DNA of 16,402 bases from Bacteriovoracaceae bacterium (GTDB taxonomy: Bacteria; Bdellovibrionota; UBA1018): assembly GCA_947500275.1 (NCBI GenBank), contig CANMSW010000019.1, positions 1 through 16,402 of the forward strand. Reading direction: 5' to 3'. Each line of letters starts with the position of its first letter. Within the stretch, counting starts at the first letter, position 1. Positions 1-7,382 of this stretch are shown here, one piece after another. The position numbers and the translations under genes were made by a program. The notes under the pieces are model-generated. The model saw only the letters and a list, made by a program, of their open reading frames with translations. It did no database searches and had not been told where the DNA came from.

Positions 1-114
1 GTGAAGAGTAAGAACCGCGTGATCGTCACCGCTCTTCGCGAAATCGCAGCAGGCAAAGTAAAGCCTGTCATGCGCAATCCGAACGACGATGATATGCCTC
101 CGATGCCGAACTAA
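1..114 (+). CDS. rpoZ: RNA polymerase omega subunit, C-terminal end (partial)
   Basis: An open frame entering from the left edge encodes the last 37 residues and ends at TAA (112-114). It contains VTALREIAAGKV, which closely resembles the segment near the end of the RpoZ omega subunit in proteobacteria. Omega binds the beta-prime subunit, helps core RNA polymerase assemble, and in many bacteria forms part of a ppGpp site. The visible end then runs into an acidic, Met/Pro-rich tail (DDDMPPMPN) that varies between species. The 5' part with the conserved N-terminal motif lies outside the window, so the assignment rests on this short signature only. A strong terminator follows 46 bases after the stop, so the transcript probably ends here. 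Confidence 0.82.
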   Translation: MKSKNRVIVTALREIAAGKVKPVMRNPNDDDMPPMPN

Positions 115-160
115 GGCGTCAATACCCCCTCCTCCATTGGGAGTGGGCCAAAACGTTTAA

Positions 161-203
161 AAAAAGGCCTGTATCGCACACTCATGGCGACAGGCCTTTT
201 TCT
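161..203 (+). terminator. Strong intrinsic terminator after rpoZ, symmetrical
   Basis: The arms AAAAAGGCCTGT (161-172) and ACAGGCCTTTTT (190-201) form a perfect 12-bp stem around a 17-base loop. The descending arm ends in a T run. The A run on the other side would give a U tract for minus-strand transcripts, so the element could work in both directions. It sits between rpoZ and the next + strand gene, which should therefore have its own promoter. Confidence 0.85.
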
Positions 204-329
204 ATTGGGCCACGCTTATCCCCGGGCTGCCCCCTCGCCCACCGTCAAAAAACTACCTCTCGAATCCAAAATCGAATCTGCCGATAGGCTTCTGTGGGAT
301 TGGATCGACACCTTCGAAATGAACGCAAA

Positions 330-1553
330 ATGCGGTGGAGTCTGCAATTCGCGGCTCTAGTCGCAGCGGCGTGTCTTGCGTCACCCTTTGCGCTCGCGAG
401 CTCGAGGGTCGGGACCCGCTTTTGTCTGATCGAGAACCTCGAAAAGGCCACGAAAAAAGACAGACCGGCCATTGAATCCACGCTTTCATTGCCGGGAGAG
501 CGAAATCCAGCTCTCTTGCCTAGCGTCTCTTCGGATGCCACTCTACCCGTTCCCGATCGTATTCCCACTCGAGTGACCAGGGCTCGCCCCTGTTGCGCTC
601 CGATCGAAACCAGCGGTCTTCGAACACCAGCGTGGTCGGGCAGTCCCTTCAATGACCCTTACGTCACCCGATTTCGGCCCAATGACAATTACGGCCCTGT
701 GACGTCTGGATTCTCGATGACGGCTCCGCGGACTTTGGGAGTTCAAAGGGATTTCTCGTCCATGCGATTCATGATGCCCTCCCCAACCCTGGCCGACTCG
801 ACTCAACTTGCCGAGGCACTCAGAATTCCTAATGCCCAGGTCGCCGACCGGGTGACTTTGGCCGGCGAGGGTGGATTCTCGACTGCCTATTTCGTTCATC
901 CCCCTCCCCCGCCTGAACTGAGGACGGAATGGGCCGAAGAAGCGCTTTTACGGAACGATCCCACGCTCGAGGAAACCCTCCGAAAACAATGGGCCGCTCG
1001 GAACTCGCAAGAGGTCGTCAAGGTGCGCCGAAGCGGGAAACACACTGCAGACTCCATGGCTTTAGGCATTCTGAGGGATGTCGCGGTTGAAACAGTCGCA
1101 AGCCAACTTGCAGACAGTTCGAGTTTCTTTGGTGCACCCCTCGTGCGAGTGGCACGCTGGCGATCATCTGAACAAGAAATTTTACAAGGAGTCATCCGCC
1201 AAGAGGTCATGTCAGGTCCGCGTGTGCTCGAACTCGAGGCGGCAGCCCACACCGTCATCAGCCGAAAAAGAGGTACTTTTGGCGGAAACATGGCTGATTT
1301 TGAACGCGCACGGACCCTCTTAGCTGAAGCGGGATTGACGGCTGAGCAAGCGATGGAAAGGATCAACGCACTTGAAGAGTTTTACCGACGGAGCCACGAA
1401 CCTGTCATCGCCTACCTCGAACGGAATGATTTGGGCGGCCTGATGAACCGCACCGGAGCCGGCACGTTTGAACGGATCGGGTTGGACTACAACCACGGAA
1501 GAAACGTGGCATGGTCGCCTACTGAGCGCCGGTTCGTCATCTTTGACTGGTAA
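330..1553 (+). CDS. Exported protein with kinase-like motifs, function unknown
   Basis: I do not recognise a named family. With the ATG at 330 the protein has 407 residues and opens with a signal peptide (basic MRWSLQ, hydrophobic core, FALAS cleavage-like site). An in-frame ATG at 294 would add 12 residues; neither start has a clear Shine-Dalgarno site. Residues about 30-170 are featureless. The C-terminal half shows kinase-fold signs in the right order: a Gly-rich loop GEGGFSTAYF (179-188), VVKV with a candidate beta-3 Lys (231), a helix with a candidate partner Glu (254), a hinge-like EVMSGPRVLEL, then LDYNHGRN (D386, N392) and FDW (406-407). Oddities are about 45 residues between Gly loop and Lys, including a run of five prolines; six rather than five residues between the Asp and Asn; and a chain that stops just after the DFG-like Asp. 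It could be a minimal or degenerate kinase or an aminoglycoside-phosphotransferase relative. The gene is real by length and signal peptide; the fold is inference. Confidence 0.72.
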   Translation: MRWSLQFAALVAAACLASPFALASSRVGTRFCLIENLEKATKKDRPAIESTLSLPGERNPALLPSVSSDATLPVPDRIPTRVTRARPCCAPIETSGLRTPAWSGSPFNDPYVTRFRPNDNYGPVTSGFSMTAPRTLGVQRDFSSMRFMMPSPTLADSTQLAEALRIPNAQVADRVTLAGEGGFSTAYFVHPPPPPELRTEWAEEALLRNDPTLEETLRKQWAARNSQEVVKVRRSGKHTADSMALGILRDVAVETVASQLADSSSFFGAPLVRVARWRSSEQEILQGVIRQEVMSGPRVLELEAAAHTVISRKRGTFGGNMADFERARTLLAEAGLTAEQAMERINALEEFYRRSHEPVIAYLERNDLGGLMNRTGAGTFERIGLDYNHGRNVAWSPTERRFVIFDW

Positions 1554-1566
1554 AGTTTAAATCCCG

Positions 1567-1989
1567 CTACGGACTTGGCCACAGGGCAATCAAGGCATCC
1601 TCAGGATCCATTGATCCCTCCGCGACAGCCCGTAAAACCGTCAAGCGAGCATCTCGAACACTCATCTCAGGAGTTACTTGTGGCCCCACAGATACCACCT
1701 GAGCCTCTTCGATTGTCGATCGGGAAGGTTCAACCGAAGCCGGGGCCACGGGGCCGTTCGCTCCTCCGCGCATCATGATGCCCATCAGTTTATCGCGAAA
1801 CCCGGCGGGCAACGTGCGCTCGAACTCTTCCATTTCCTTCTGAACGTTAAAACCGCCCATCATGTTATGCATCAAAGTCTGCATGCGGCTGAGCTGTTCG
1901 GGAGGAAGCTCACGAACTAAAACCGAAAGCTCCATCAAGGTTTTTGGATCCATTTTCGATGGGTCAAAACCAAACGCGTTAGGAAACAT
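1567..1989 (-). CDS. Small Met-rich hypothetical protein downstream of lon
   Basis: This 140-residue soluble protein has no signal peptide or membrane helix, and I cannot name its family. Residues 11-75 look helical and Met-rich, with repeated Leu/Met spacing that suggests a small helical bundle or an interaction surface. A Pro/Ala/Ser linker (about 78-105) leads to a second short helical segment (about 106-136) with acidic MDPEDALIAL. The ATG lies only 3 bases beyond the lon stop, and GGAG inside the end of lon is the likely ribosome site, so translation is probably coupled to lon. That suggests, but does not show, a role near Lon or its substrates. It converges with the kinase-like gene, 13 bases apart, with no clear terminator between them. 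Confidence 0.7.
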   Translation of the reverse strand: MFPNAFGFDPSKMDPKTLMELSVLVRELPPEQLSRMQTLMHNMMGGFNVQKEMEEFERTLPAGFRDKLMGIMMRGGANGPVAPASVEPSRSTIEEAQVVSVGPQVTPEMSVRDARLTVLRAVAEGSMDPEDALIALWPSP

Positions 1990-1992
1990 AAT

Positions 1993-4623
1993 TTAACGGC
2001 TCCGCTTTTTCTTCGAAGTTTGCCTGACTTTTTTCTTCGCCTTCCGGGAGACCGGAGTCACTCTGGCGCGCTCCGTCTTCGGGTCGCTCTCAAGAGCCAA
2101 GTCAAAGATATCGTCGACCTGAGAAACATAGTGAATCGTCATTCCGTCGAGCGCGTATTTTGGAACGTCGGCCACATCTTTCTCGTTCAGTTTGGGTAAA
2201 ATGACTATGTTAATGCCCGCACGTTTGGCGGCGAGTATTTTCTCTTTGATGCCACCGACAGGAAGCACTTTTCCAATGAGTGAGAGTTCACCCGTCATCG
2301 CCAAGCCTTGCCGCGCTTTGCGTCCCGTCAGGAGGGAGTAGAGCGTGGTGGCCATCGTCACGCCGGCCGAAGGACCATCCTTCGGAATCGCACCGGCGGG
2401 GATGTGAAGATGCAGGTCCTTCGACTTCAAGAACTCGGCGTCTATTTTTCCTTCTCGAGAGAGGCGCCCTTTCACATAGGTCCAAGCAATCTGAGCGCTA
2501 TCCGTCATCACTTCACCCATCTGACCGGTCAGCTTGAGTCCGCCCGTTCCTAGAGTCTGCGTCGCTTCAATGAAGAGGATATCCCCCCCCATCGAAGTCC
2601 ACGCGAGTCCGACGAGAACGCCGGGAGCCGTGATTCTTTCAGCTGCCTCATTAAAGAACCGTTTAGGCCCGAGCCAATCCGACAAACTCTCCGCCTTAAC
2701 CACCAAGGGACGGTGTGGCTCCAGCCGTGTACGCGCGCCGCGAGATCTACCAGCCACCTCGCCCCGCACTGGCTCGGCCGGGAAACTCTGTCCTTTGACG
2801 ATTTCTGCCGCAGCCTTTCTGCAGATTCGAGCGATGAGTTGCTGAAGAGTCCGCAGGCCTGGCTCGCGAGCGTAGTCGCTCATCATTAAGCGTAACGCCT
2901 TTTTCTCAATTCGCAGTTGAGATGACTTCAAGCCATGATCCTTCAGGGCCCTCGGAACAACATATCGATTCGCTATATTCTCTTTTTCTTCGAGTGTATA
3001 TCCAGGCAACTCGATCAACTCCATCCGGTCCAACAGCGGTCCTGGAATCGTAGCCAGGGAGTTAGCGGTCGCGATGAAAAGAACCTTTGAGAGGTCAAAG
3101 GGCTGGTCCAAATAATGATCAAGAAATGAAGAGTTCTGCTCGGGATCTAATACCTCAAGGAGCGCGCTGGCCGGATCCCCTTGGAAACTCACGCCCAGCT
3201 TGTCGATCTCGTCGAGCATCAAGATCGCGTTCTTACTGCCCGCGCGCTTCAATCCCTGTATCACTTTACCCGGCATCGCACCGACATAGGTCCTTCGATG
3301 ACCCTTGATTTCGGCCTCATCCCGCATGCCACCCAAAGAGAAGCGAAAGAAATTACGTCCCATCGTCTTCGCGATCGACTTGCCAATCGACGTTTTCCCA
3401 ACACCCGGAGGGCCGACTAAACAAAGAATCGAACCCTTCGGGTCCTGTTTCAATTTTCGGACAGCGAGGAACTCGATGATGCGTTCTTTCACTTTTTCTA
3501 AGCCATAGTGCTCATCATCGAGAATGCTCTGAGCGTGGCGCAGATCTAAATTGTCCTCGGTCTCTTTACTCCATGGCAAACTGCACATCGTCTCGAGCCA
3601 ATTCCGAGAGATATTGTGTTCAGGCGATTGCTCCGAAATGGACTCAAATTTATCCAGCTCCTCGAGCGCGGCCTTTTTCACATCCGTTGGCATCCCTGCG
3701 GCTTCAATCCGATCTCGGAATGTCCGGGCCGTTTTCTCTTTTCCATCCTCCTCAAATCCAAGTTCGCGCTTGATCGACTTGAGTTGTTCCTTCAGGAAAA
3801 ACTCCCGCTGCATCTTATTGATCTTCGTGTTGACCTCGTCATTGATCTTGCGCTGAACATCCGCAACATCTTGCTCCTTCCGGAGGTACACGAGCAACTT
3901 TTCGAAGCGGGCACGAACGGAAAGCGTCTCGAGAAACTCTTGCGCTTCAATCTTTGGAAGGGAGAGCGCAAAGGCCACGAGGTCCGCCACCGTCCCAGGC
4001 GACGGCGCATTGATCATCGCCATCCGCATTTCTTCAGTGAAAAACGGATTTACTTCCGCCAGCTTCTTCACGTGGCTGATCGCAGAACGCGTCAGCGCGT
4101 CCATCTCGGTCGACTTTTCACTGATATCTTCGAGATAGTCCGTCTCGACGACGATCGTCGGAGAATCCGAGAGCACACGCTTCATGCGAAAGCGTTTCAT
4201 ACTGTGGACTAAGAGATTGATCGAGCCGTCAGGCATCTTGAGGCGCTTGAGAATCTTAACCAAAACGCCAACCTGATAAAGGTCTTCAGGTTTCGTGTTC
4301 GCATTCACTTCCTGGTCACCGCGAGTGAGGAGAAGGCCCAAAAAGCGCTGACGATTGATCGCCTCCTCAACCGTCGCCACATGACGAGGAATGGAAACCA
4401 TCAGAGGTGCCATCAACGTCGGGAAAACGATCGAGTTCTGAATCGGTAAGATGAACAAGTTCGGGGGGAGCATTTGATCCGGAAGGACCAAACCTCCGGG
4501 TCGCTCCGCCTCGGCCGAAGGAGGCGCAGGGAGTTCTCGTGTTTCCGGGCGCCCCGAATCAGGCGATTCAGGGGATTCGGGGGGTGTAGCCGGTTTTTTT
4601 AAGTCAGTGCGGGAAGAGCCCAT
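1993..4623 (-). CDS. lon: ATP-dependent protease La (Lon)
   Basis: Lon is a cytoplasmic hexameric AAA+ serine protease that degrades misfolded and regulatory proteins. The 876-residue product has the full bacterial LonA layout: an N-terminal substrate-binding LON domain (about 55-250, starting PNLFILPIQNSIVFP), a helical linker (250-360), an AAA+ module with Walker A GPPGVGKTS (404-412) and Walker B MLDEID (469-474), and an S16 protease domain with catalytic Ser752 in KDGPSAG and Lys795 in GGIKEK. It exceeds the common length of about 780-820. The extra length comes from a Pro/Glu-rich N-terminal extension (1-50), an Arg-rich insert of about 30 residues (612-642) before the protease domain, and a very basic C-terminal tail (860-876, rich in Lys/Arg). 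The tail could bind DNA or polyphosphate, which is inference. The Shine-Dalgarno site is weak. A start further in is possible but would remove only the unconserved extension. Confidence 0.96.
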   Translation of the reverse strand: MGSSRTDLKKPATPPESPESPDSGRPETRELPAPPSAEAERPGGLVLPDQMLPPNLFILPIQNSIVFPTLMAPLMVSIPRHVATVEEAINRQRFLGLLLTRGDQEVNANTKPEDLYQVGVLVKILKRLKMPDGSINLLVHSMKRFRMKRVLSDSPTIVVETDYLEDISEKSTEMDALTRSAISHVKKLAEVNPFFTEEMRMAMINAPSPGTVADLVAFALSLPKIEAQEFLETLSVRARFEKLLVYLRKEQDVADVQRKINDEVNTKINKMQREFFLKEQLKSIKRELGFEEDGKEKTARTFRDRIEAAGMPTDVKKAALEELDKFESISEQSPEHNISRNWLETMCSLPWSKETEDNLDLRHAQSILDDEHYGLEKVKERIIEFLAVRKLKQDPKGSILCLVGPPGVGKTSIGKSIAKTMGRNFFRFSLGGMRDEAEIKGHRRTYVGAMPGKVIQGLKRAGSKNAILMLDEIDKLGVSFQGDPASALLEVLDPEQNSSFLDHYLDQPFDLSKVLFIATANSLATIPGPLLDRMELIELPGYTLEEKENIANRYVVPRALKDHGLKSSQLRIEKKALRLMMSDYAREPGLRTLQQLIARICRKAAAEIVKGQSFPAEPVRGEVAGRSRGARTRLEPHRPLVVKAESLSDWLGPKRFFNEAAERITAPGVLVGLAWTSMGGDILFIEATQTLGTGGLKLTGQMGEVMTDSAQIAWTYVKGRLSREGKIDAEFLKSKDLHLHIPAGAIPKDGPSAGVTMATTLYSLLTGRKARQGLAMTGELSLIGKVLPVGGIKEKILAAKRAGINIVILPKLNEKDVADVPKYALDGMTIHYVSQVDDIFDLALESDPKTERARVTPVSRKAKKKVRQTSKKKRSR

Positions 4624-4632
4624 AAGTACTGC

Positions 4633-4662
4633 TTACTATGGTCCGGGACACCCGCTTGGCAA
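4633..4662 (-). promoter_or_regulatory. Possible lon promoter
   Basis: Read on the minus strand, TTGCCA (4657-4662) and TAGTAA (4633-4638) resemble -35 and -10 boxes with an 18-base spacer. The -35 matches 5 of 6 consensus bases, the -10 only about 3-4. Transcription would begin a few bases before the lon ATG at 4623, giving an almost leaderless mRNA, which would fit the poor ribosome site. No heat-shock (sigma-32-like) promoter was evident. This is a weak prediction. Confidence 0.25.
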
Positions 4663-4689
4663 GGCACGCCGCCTCACGTCCTTGAGAGA

Positions 4690-5223
4690 TTATTGCCCCA
4701 AGGGTCGTGCTGACGCTGAAAGCAAAGCCTGACCAATTTGCTCCAGGAGCTCTGCTGGCCGTGATGAATCGATCTCACCTACTGCCGCATAGCCCGTCGA
4801 AACTCCGTAATCGTCGAGCTCCTCAACTTCCTCGAGGGTCCGAACTTCCACTTCAGCCCCCCCGAGAGCCCGCTTCACTAAGAAGCTGTGCTTCACTCGC
4901 ACTTGGAGCGGCTGCTGCTTGGGAATCGAGTTCACTGTGTAAGTCTTGTACTTGTCACGGGACTGAGAATAGGCCCAGTCCAGCTCCAAGGCCCGCTCAC
5001 GCAATCCGGACCACTCGGACGGGGTCACTTGCTTTGGGTCACGCTCGAGGACCTTTTTCTTCTCAACGACTTTCTCAAGAGCGCCCCAGACGTCCTTCAT
5101 GTCGTATTCAAAGGATCGAGCCGTCTTATTCACTGCGTATTCGCGGCGCGAGTATTGGGGTCCAGCGCAGGCCGACAGAACAAAAGCAACGATCACGGCA
5201 ATCCAAGAAAAACGAAGACGCAT
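4690..5223 (-). CDS. Small outer-membrane-type lipoprotein, function unknown
   Basis: The 177-residue product begins with a textbook lipoprotein signal (MRLRFSWIAVIVAFVLSAC) with lipobox LSAC and acylated Cys19. Ala follows at +2, which by the Lol rule favours the outer membrane. The mature part has a charged helical stretch (about 38-90) followed by beta-like segments (100-150) with repeated VEVRTLEEVEEL character. I cannot assign a family. GAGGAG lies 8 bases before the ATG, so the start is secure. It follows the AMIN-like gene by 37 bases on the same strand and is probably co-transcribed with it, suggesting an envelope pair. Only 66 bases separate its stop from lon, so read-through into lon is possible. 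Confidence 0.8.
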   Translation of the reverse strand: MRLRFSWIAVIVAFVLSACAGPQYSRREYAVNKTARSFEYDMKDVWGALEKVVEKKKVLERDPKQVTPSEWSGLRERALELDWAYSQSRDKYKTYTVNSIPKQQPLQVRVKHSFLVKRALGGAEVEVRTLEEVEELDDYGVSTGYAAVGEIDSSRPAELLEQIGQALLSASARPLGQ

Positions 5224-5260
5224 CGGAGTGACTCCTCAAGTTAGATGTTCAATTGAGCGA

Positions 5261-5908
5261 TTAGAGGTGCTGATCATTTCCGGCAGCGGCCGTCGGGGTT
5301 TTCTTCCTGGCCTTCGCGTCACGGACATCAAGAATGATTCGCGTTGGCGAACTCAACTCAAAAACCTCGACGGCAGCGTCAGATTTTAGATTGAGGGCAA
5401 AAGTCCAGACTTCGGGCTCCACCTTTGGAAGGAGGTCCACTTTCGAGATGAGCTGACTTTTCCGGAAAGAGGAAATCACCTTTTGAGCTTCAAATCTCAA
5501 TTCAGGGGCTCCCCAAATGCTCAGCACGACCCTCTTTTCATCCGGGGTGATAGCGGCCTGAAAAAAGGGCGGGCGCGGGATGGCAGCTGGCTCACCGTTC
5601 AAACTTCCTTCAAGATCGATGACCACGCGCTCGTAGTCACCATTACTGGCCCGGCGAATATCGCGAATGATACAGTTACCAATCGCTCGATCTCCACCCA
5701 CCACCACTCCGTCCTTCAAGTAGGCCTGAGTCTTCTTTCCATCTGCCACTTTCAAAGCGTCCGGAGTGAGTCCCGCAAACCCAGTGGACCCTTGAACAGC
5801 GAGGCCTAATCCGAACATCCCACCCAAAAAGAGGACCCTCCCCAAAAGGGGCGACGGCAGGCGTTGAATCGAGGGGACAAACGACTGAGTTGCGCGGAAC
5901 AGATTCAT
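5261..5908 (-). CDS. Exported AMIN-like envelope protein
   Basis: The 215-residue product has an N-terminal signal or anchor segment (basic start, hydrophobic 23-45). Two beta-rich units follow. The second ends WTFALNLKSDAAVEVF, then LSSPTRIILDVRDA (about 167-198). This resembles the AMIN domain signature, where paired strands end in a P-R-hydrophobic-D motif; AMIN domains target amidases and secretin-related proteins to peptidoglycan or the septum. The first unit (ERVVIDLEGSLNG to VVLSIWG, about 92-135) could be a second, diverged copy. There is no catalytic domain, so this would be a targeting or scaffold protein. The C-terminus is short and basic. It leads the gene pair with the lipoprotein 37 bases downstream. 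The AMIN call is from pattern only. Confidence 0.72.
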   Translation of the reverse strand: MNLFRATQSFVPSIQRLPSPLLGRVLFLGGMFGLGLAVQGSTGFAGLTPDALKVADGKKTQAYLKDGVVVGGDRAIGNCIIRDIRRASNGDYERVVIDLEGSLNGEPAAIPRPPFFQAAITPDEKRVVLSIWGAPELRFEAQKVISSFRKSQLISKVDLLPKVEPEVWTFALNLKSDAAVEVFELSSPTRIILDVRDAKARKKTPTAAAGNDQHL

Positions 5909-6023
5909 CGGGGGTTAGCCTTCTCTCTGAAAAATGAAGTACTCTTTAACTATCCTCCCGAGTTTCAACTCAATCAAGGACCAGCTGGGTGGCGCGAGGA
6001 AAAGACTTTTTCAGGAGCTAGGC

Positions 6024-6057
6024 AAAAAAAAACGGACGACCCAATCGGATCGCCCGT
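6024..6057 (-). terminator. Intrinsic terminator after the RHH gene
   Basis: On the minus strand an 11-bp stem (arms 6047-6057 and 6032-6042, two G-U pairs) closes a 4-base loop and is followed directly by eight U residues (6024-6031). It lies 29 bases past the RHH stop codon and isolates that gene from the AMIN-like gene downstream. Confidence 0.85.
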
Positions 6058-6086
6058 CTCGAACCAGCATTTCTGCCAGATTCAAA

Positions 6087-6323
6087 TTACTTGGTGCTCT
6101 CCCAGCCTTTTTTCGCTGCATCTTTTGGGAAGAGCGACTTGAAGAGGGCGCGGCGGCAGTATTCGTTCACAGAGATACCTTCTTTCGAAGAGATCTTCTT
6201 GAGCTCGGTGTGCATGACTGGGGTCACGCGAACGAGGAAAATGCCGTTCGATGGGTTCTTTTTAGACGACTTGGCAACTTTTGTGGATTTCGACATGGGG
6301 AGCCGGCTACCATGATATCGCAT
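6087..6323 (-). CDS. Solitary ribbon-helix-helix DNA-binding protein
   Basis: The 78-residue product is a ribbon-helix-helix (Arc/MetJ or HicB-C-terminal type) protein. A Lys-rich N-terminus (10-22) precedes the DNA-contacting strand GIFLVRVT (27-34), then helix 1 (about 35-48), the turn EGIS, and helix 2 VNEYCRRALFKSL (52-64). The pattern of strand, P-x-x-H-x-x-L helix and S-x-N-E helix is typical of antitoxin-like RHH proteins that bind operators as dimers. No toxin gene (HicA, RelE or similar) is next to it, so it may be a stand-alone regulator. The ATG at 6323 has AAGG about 10 bases upstream. An in-frame ATG at 6296 gives a more natural N-terminus (MSKSTK) but lacks a ribosome site. It is a single-gene unit with its own terminator and a palindrome 24 bases before the start. 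Confidence 0.8.
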   Translation of the reverse strand: MRYHGSRLPMSKSTKVAKSSKKNPSNGIFLVRVTPVMHTELKKISSKEGISVNEYCRRALFKSLFPKDAAKKGWESTK

Positions 6324-6346
6324 TAAACGACAACCTTGTTTTTACC

Positions 6347-6371
6347 AAAATATTGATATGCTCGATATTTT
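6347..6371. promoter_or_regulatory. Imperfect palindrome, candidate RHH operator
   Basis: AAAATAT (6347-6353) and ATATTTT (6365-6371) are the ends of a 25-base imperfect palindrome whose 12-base arms match at 9 positions. It lies 24-48 bases upstream of the RHH ATG, where a minus-strand -10 region would be expected. RHH repressors typically bind such sites in their own promoters. Autoregulation is therefore plausible but inferred. Confidence 0.45.
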
Positions 6372-6447
6372 TAATCTTGAAATACCCCTCTCGACCACCC
6401 CAAAAGCTTGCTCAAACGCCTCCTAAGGTCTAAAAAAAGAGCCCGTT

Positions 6448-6453
6448 TATAAT
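6448..6453 (+). promoter_or_regulatory. Consensus -10 box for the SDR/GDT1 operon
   Basis: A perfect TATAAT lies 32 bases before the SDR ATG. The corresponding -35 position (about 6425-6430, AAGGTC) is poor, so the promoter may need an activator or rely on other contacts. GGAG (6475-6478) 7 bases before the ATG is the ribosome site. Confidence 0.45.
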
Positions 6454-6485
6454 GGTTTTTCAAACTTTTAGCTCGGAGACCCCCT

Positions 6486-7364
6486 ATGTCGCCTTCGGCC
6501 CCCTCTCATGACCTTTCGACGACGAAAAAAAATCTTTCGCGGACATCTTTTCGTCCTTTACAGGGACACCGGGCCTTAGTGACCGGGGCTTCCAGTGGAA
6601 TAGGGGAACAATATGCCCGACAGCTCGCGGCACTAGGGAGTGACCTGGTCCTGGCCGCTAGAAGAGTGGACCGCCTGGAAAAATTGGCCCTTGAACTCGA
6701 AAAGACCCACGGCATTCGTGCGGTAGCGGTGGCGACAGACCTAGGACGGCCAGGAGAGGGGGCTCGTCTGGCCAAGGCGGTCTGCCTCCCCGATCAGCCT
6801 GTCACTCTGTTGGTGAACAACGCCGGGATTGGTCCCTACGCTCCGTTCTTGGAAACCGATGTCGAGAAACACCTCTCGACCATTCAACTCAATGTGACCG
6901 CCCTCACGGAGCTCACTCACCACGTAGCGACCCATATGCGCTCGCACGGCCGCCCCAGCTATATCTCGAATGTCGCGTCGATCGCCGCATATCAAGCCAC
7001 CCCCAACTTTGCGGTTTATGGCGGCACAAAGCACTATGTCCGACTTTTCTCTGAGGTCATTCGCAACGAGCTTCAAAACACGAACATCTCCGTCAGTTGC
7101 CTTTGCCCCGGCGGCACCTACACCGAGTTCCTTGAAAAGGCCGGCCAACAACTCAAAGCCAGCGGTCACGCAGCGATGATGCCTGCCGCGGAAGTTGCTC
7201 GGCAGGGAATTCTAGGCATGCTGAGAAACCGCGCAGTCGTGGTCCCCGGACTTTTAAATAAAATCGCCTGCTTCCTACCTCGCCTTGTACCGACCGGATT
7301 TGGCATCGCTGTGGCTGGCATAGCCATGCGCCGGTCGGTTTCCCAAGTCAAAGCCCAACCCTAA
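6486..7364 (+). CDS. Short-chain dehydrogenase/reductase (classical SDR)
   Basis: The 292-residue protein is a classical SDR: an NAD(P)-dependent oxidoreductase with a Rossmann fold. Visible motifs are TGASSGIG (33-40), which binds the cofactor; an acidic DLG (85-87) after the third strand; NNAG (111-114); Asn135; catalytic Ser165 in NVASIAA; and Tyr178 and Lys182 in YGGTK. Basic residues after the second strand (AARRVDR, 58-64) favour NADP(H). The PGGTYTEF segment (208-215) matches the usual PG motif, though PG-x-x-x-T is the common form. A 25-residue Ser/Thr-rich leader precedes the fold. The C-terminal part (250-283) is hydrophobic and could attach to a membrane. The layout resembles the YqjQ/DltE-like group, but the substrate cannot be read from the sequence. 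The start is supported by GGAG and a nearby -10 box. It leads a two-gene operon. Confidence 0.93.
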   Translation: MSPSAPSHDLSTTKKNLSRTSFRPLQGHRALVTGASSGIGEQYARQLAALGSDLVLAARRVDRLEKLALELEKTHGIRAVAVATDLGRPGEGARLAKAVCLPDQPVTLLVNNAGIGPYAPFLETDVEKHLSTIQLNVTALTELTHHVATHMRSHGRPSYISNVASIAAYQATPNFAVYGGTKHYVRLFSEVIRNELQNTNISVSCLCPGGTYTEFLEKAGQQLKASGHAAMMPAAEVARQGILGMLRNRAVVVPGLLNKIACFLPRLVPTGFGIAVAGIAMRRSVSQVKAQP

Positions 7365-7382
7365 ACGCCCAAGGATCAAACC

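Noticed and set aside
896..1366. 156-codon minus-strand open frame within the kinase-like gene
   Set aside because: Ser/Arg-rich composition and full overlap with a gene that has a signal peptide and ordered motifs on the other strand.
3616..4212. 198-codon open frame on the + strand inside lon
   Set aside because: It is antisense to strongly conserved Lon coding sequence, rich in Arg/His/Leu as expected of a shadow frame, and has no recognisable domain.
4707..5231. 174-codon + strand open frame opposite the small lipoprotein
   Set aside because: The minus-strand gene has a clear lipobox and a strong ribosome site; the + frame is Arg/Pro/Ser-rich with neither.
6087..7364. Toxin-antitoxin module formed by the RHH gene and a neighbour
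   Set aside because: The adjacent gene is a divergent full SDR enzyme, and no small toxin-like frame lies on either side of the RHH gene.
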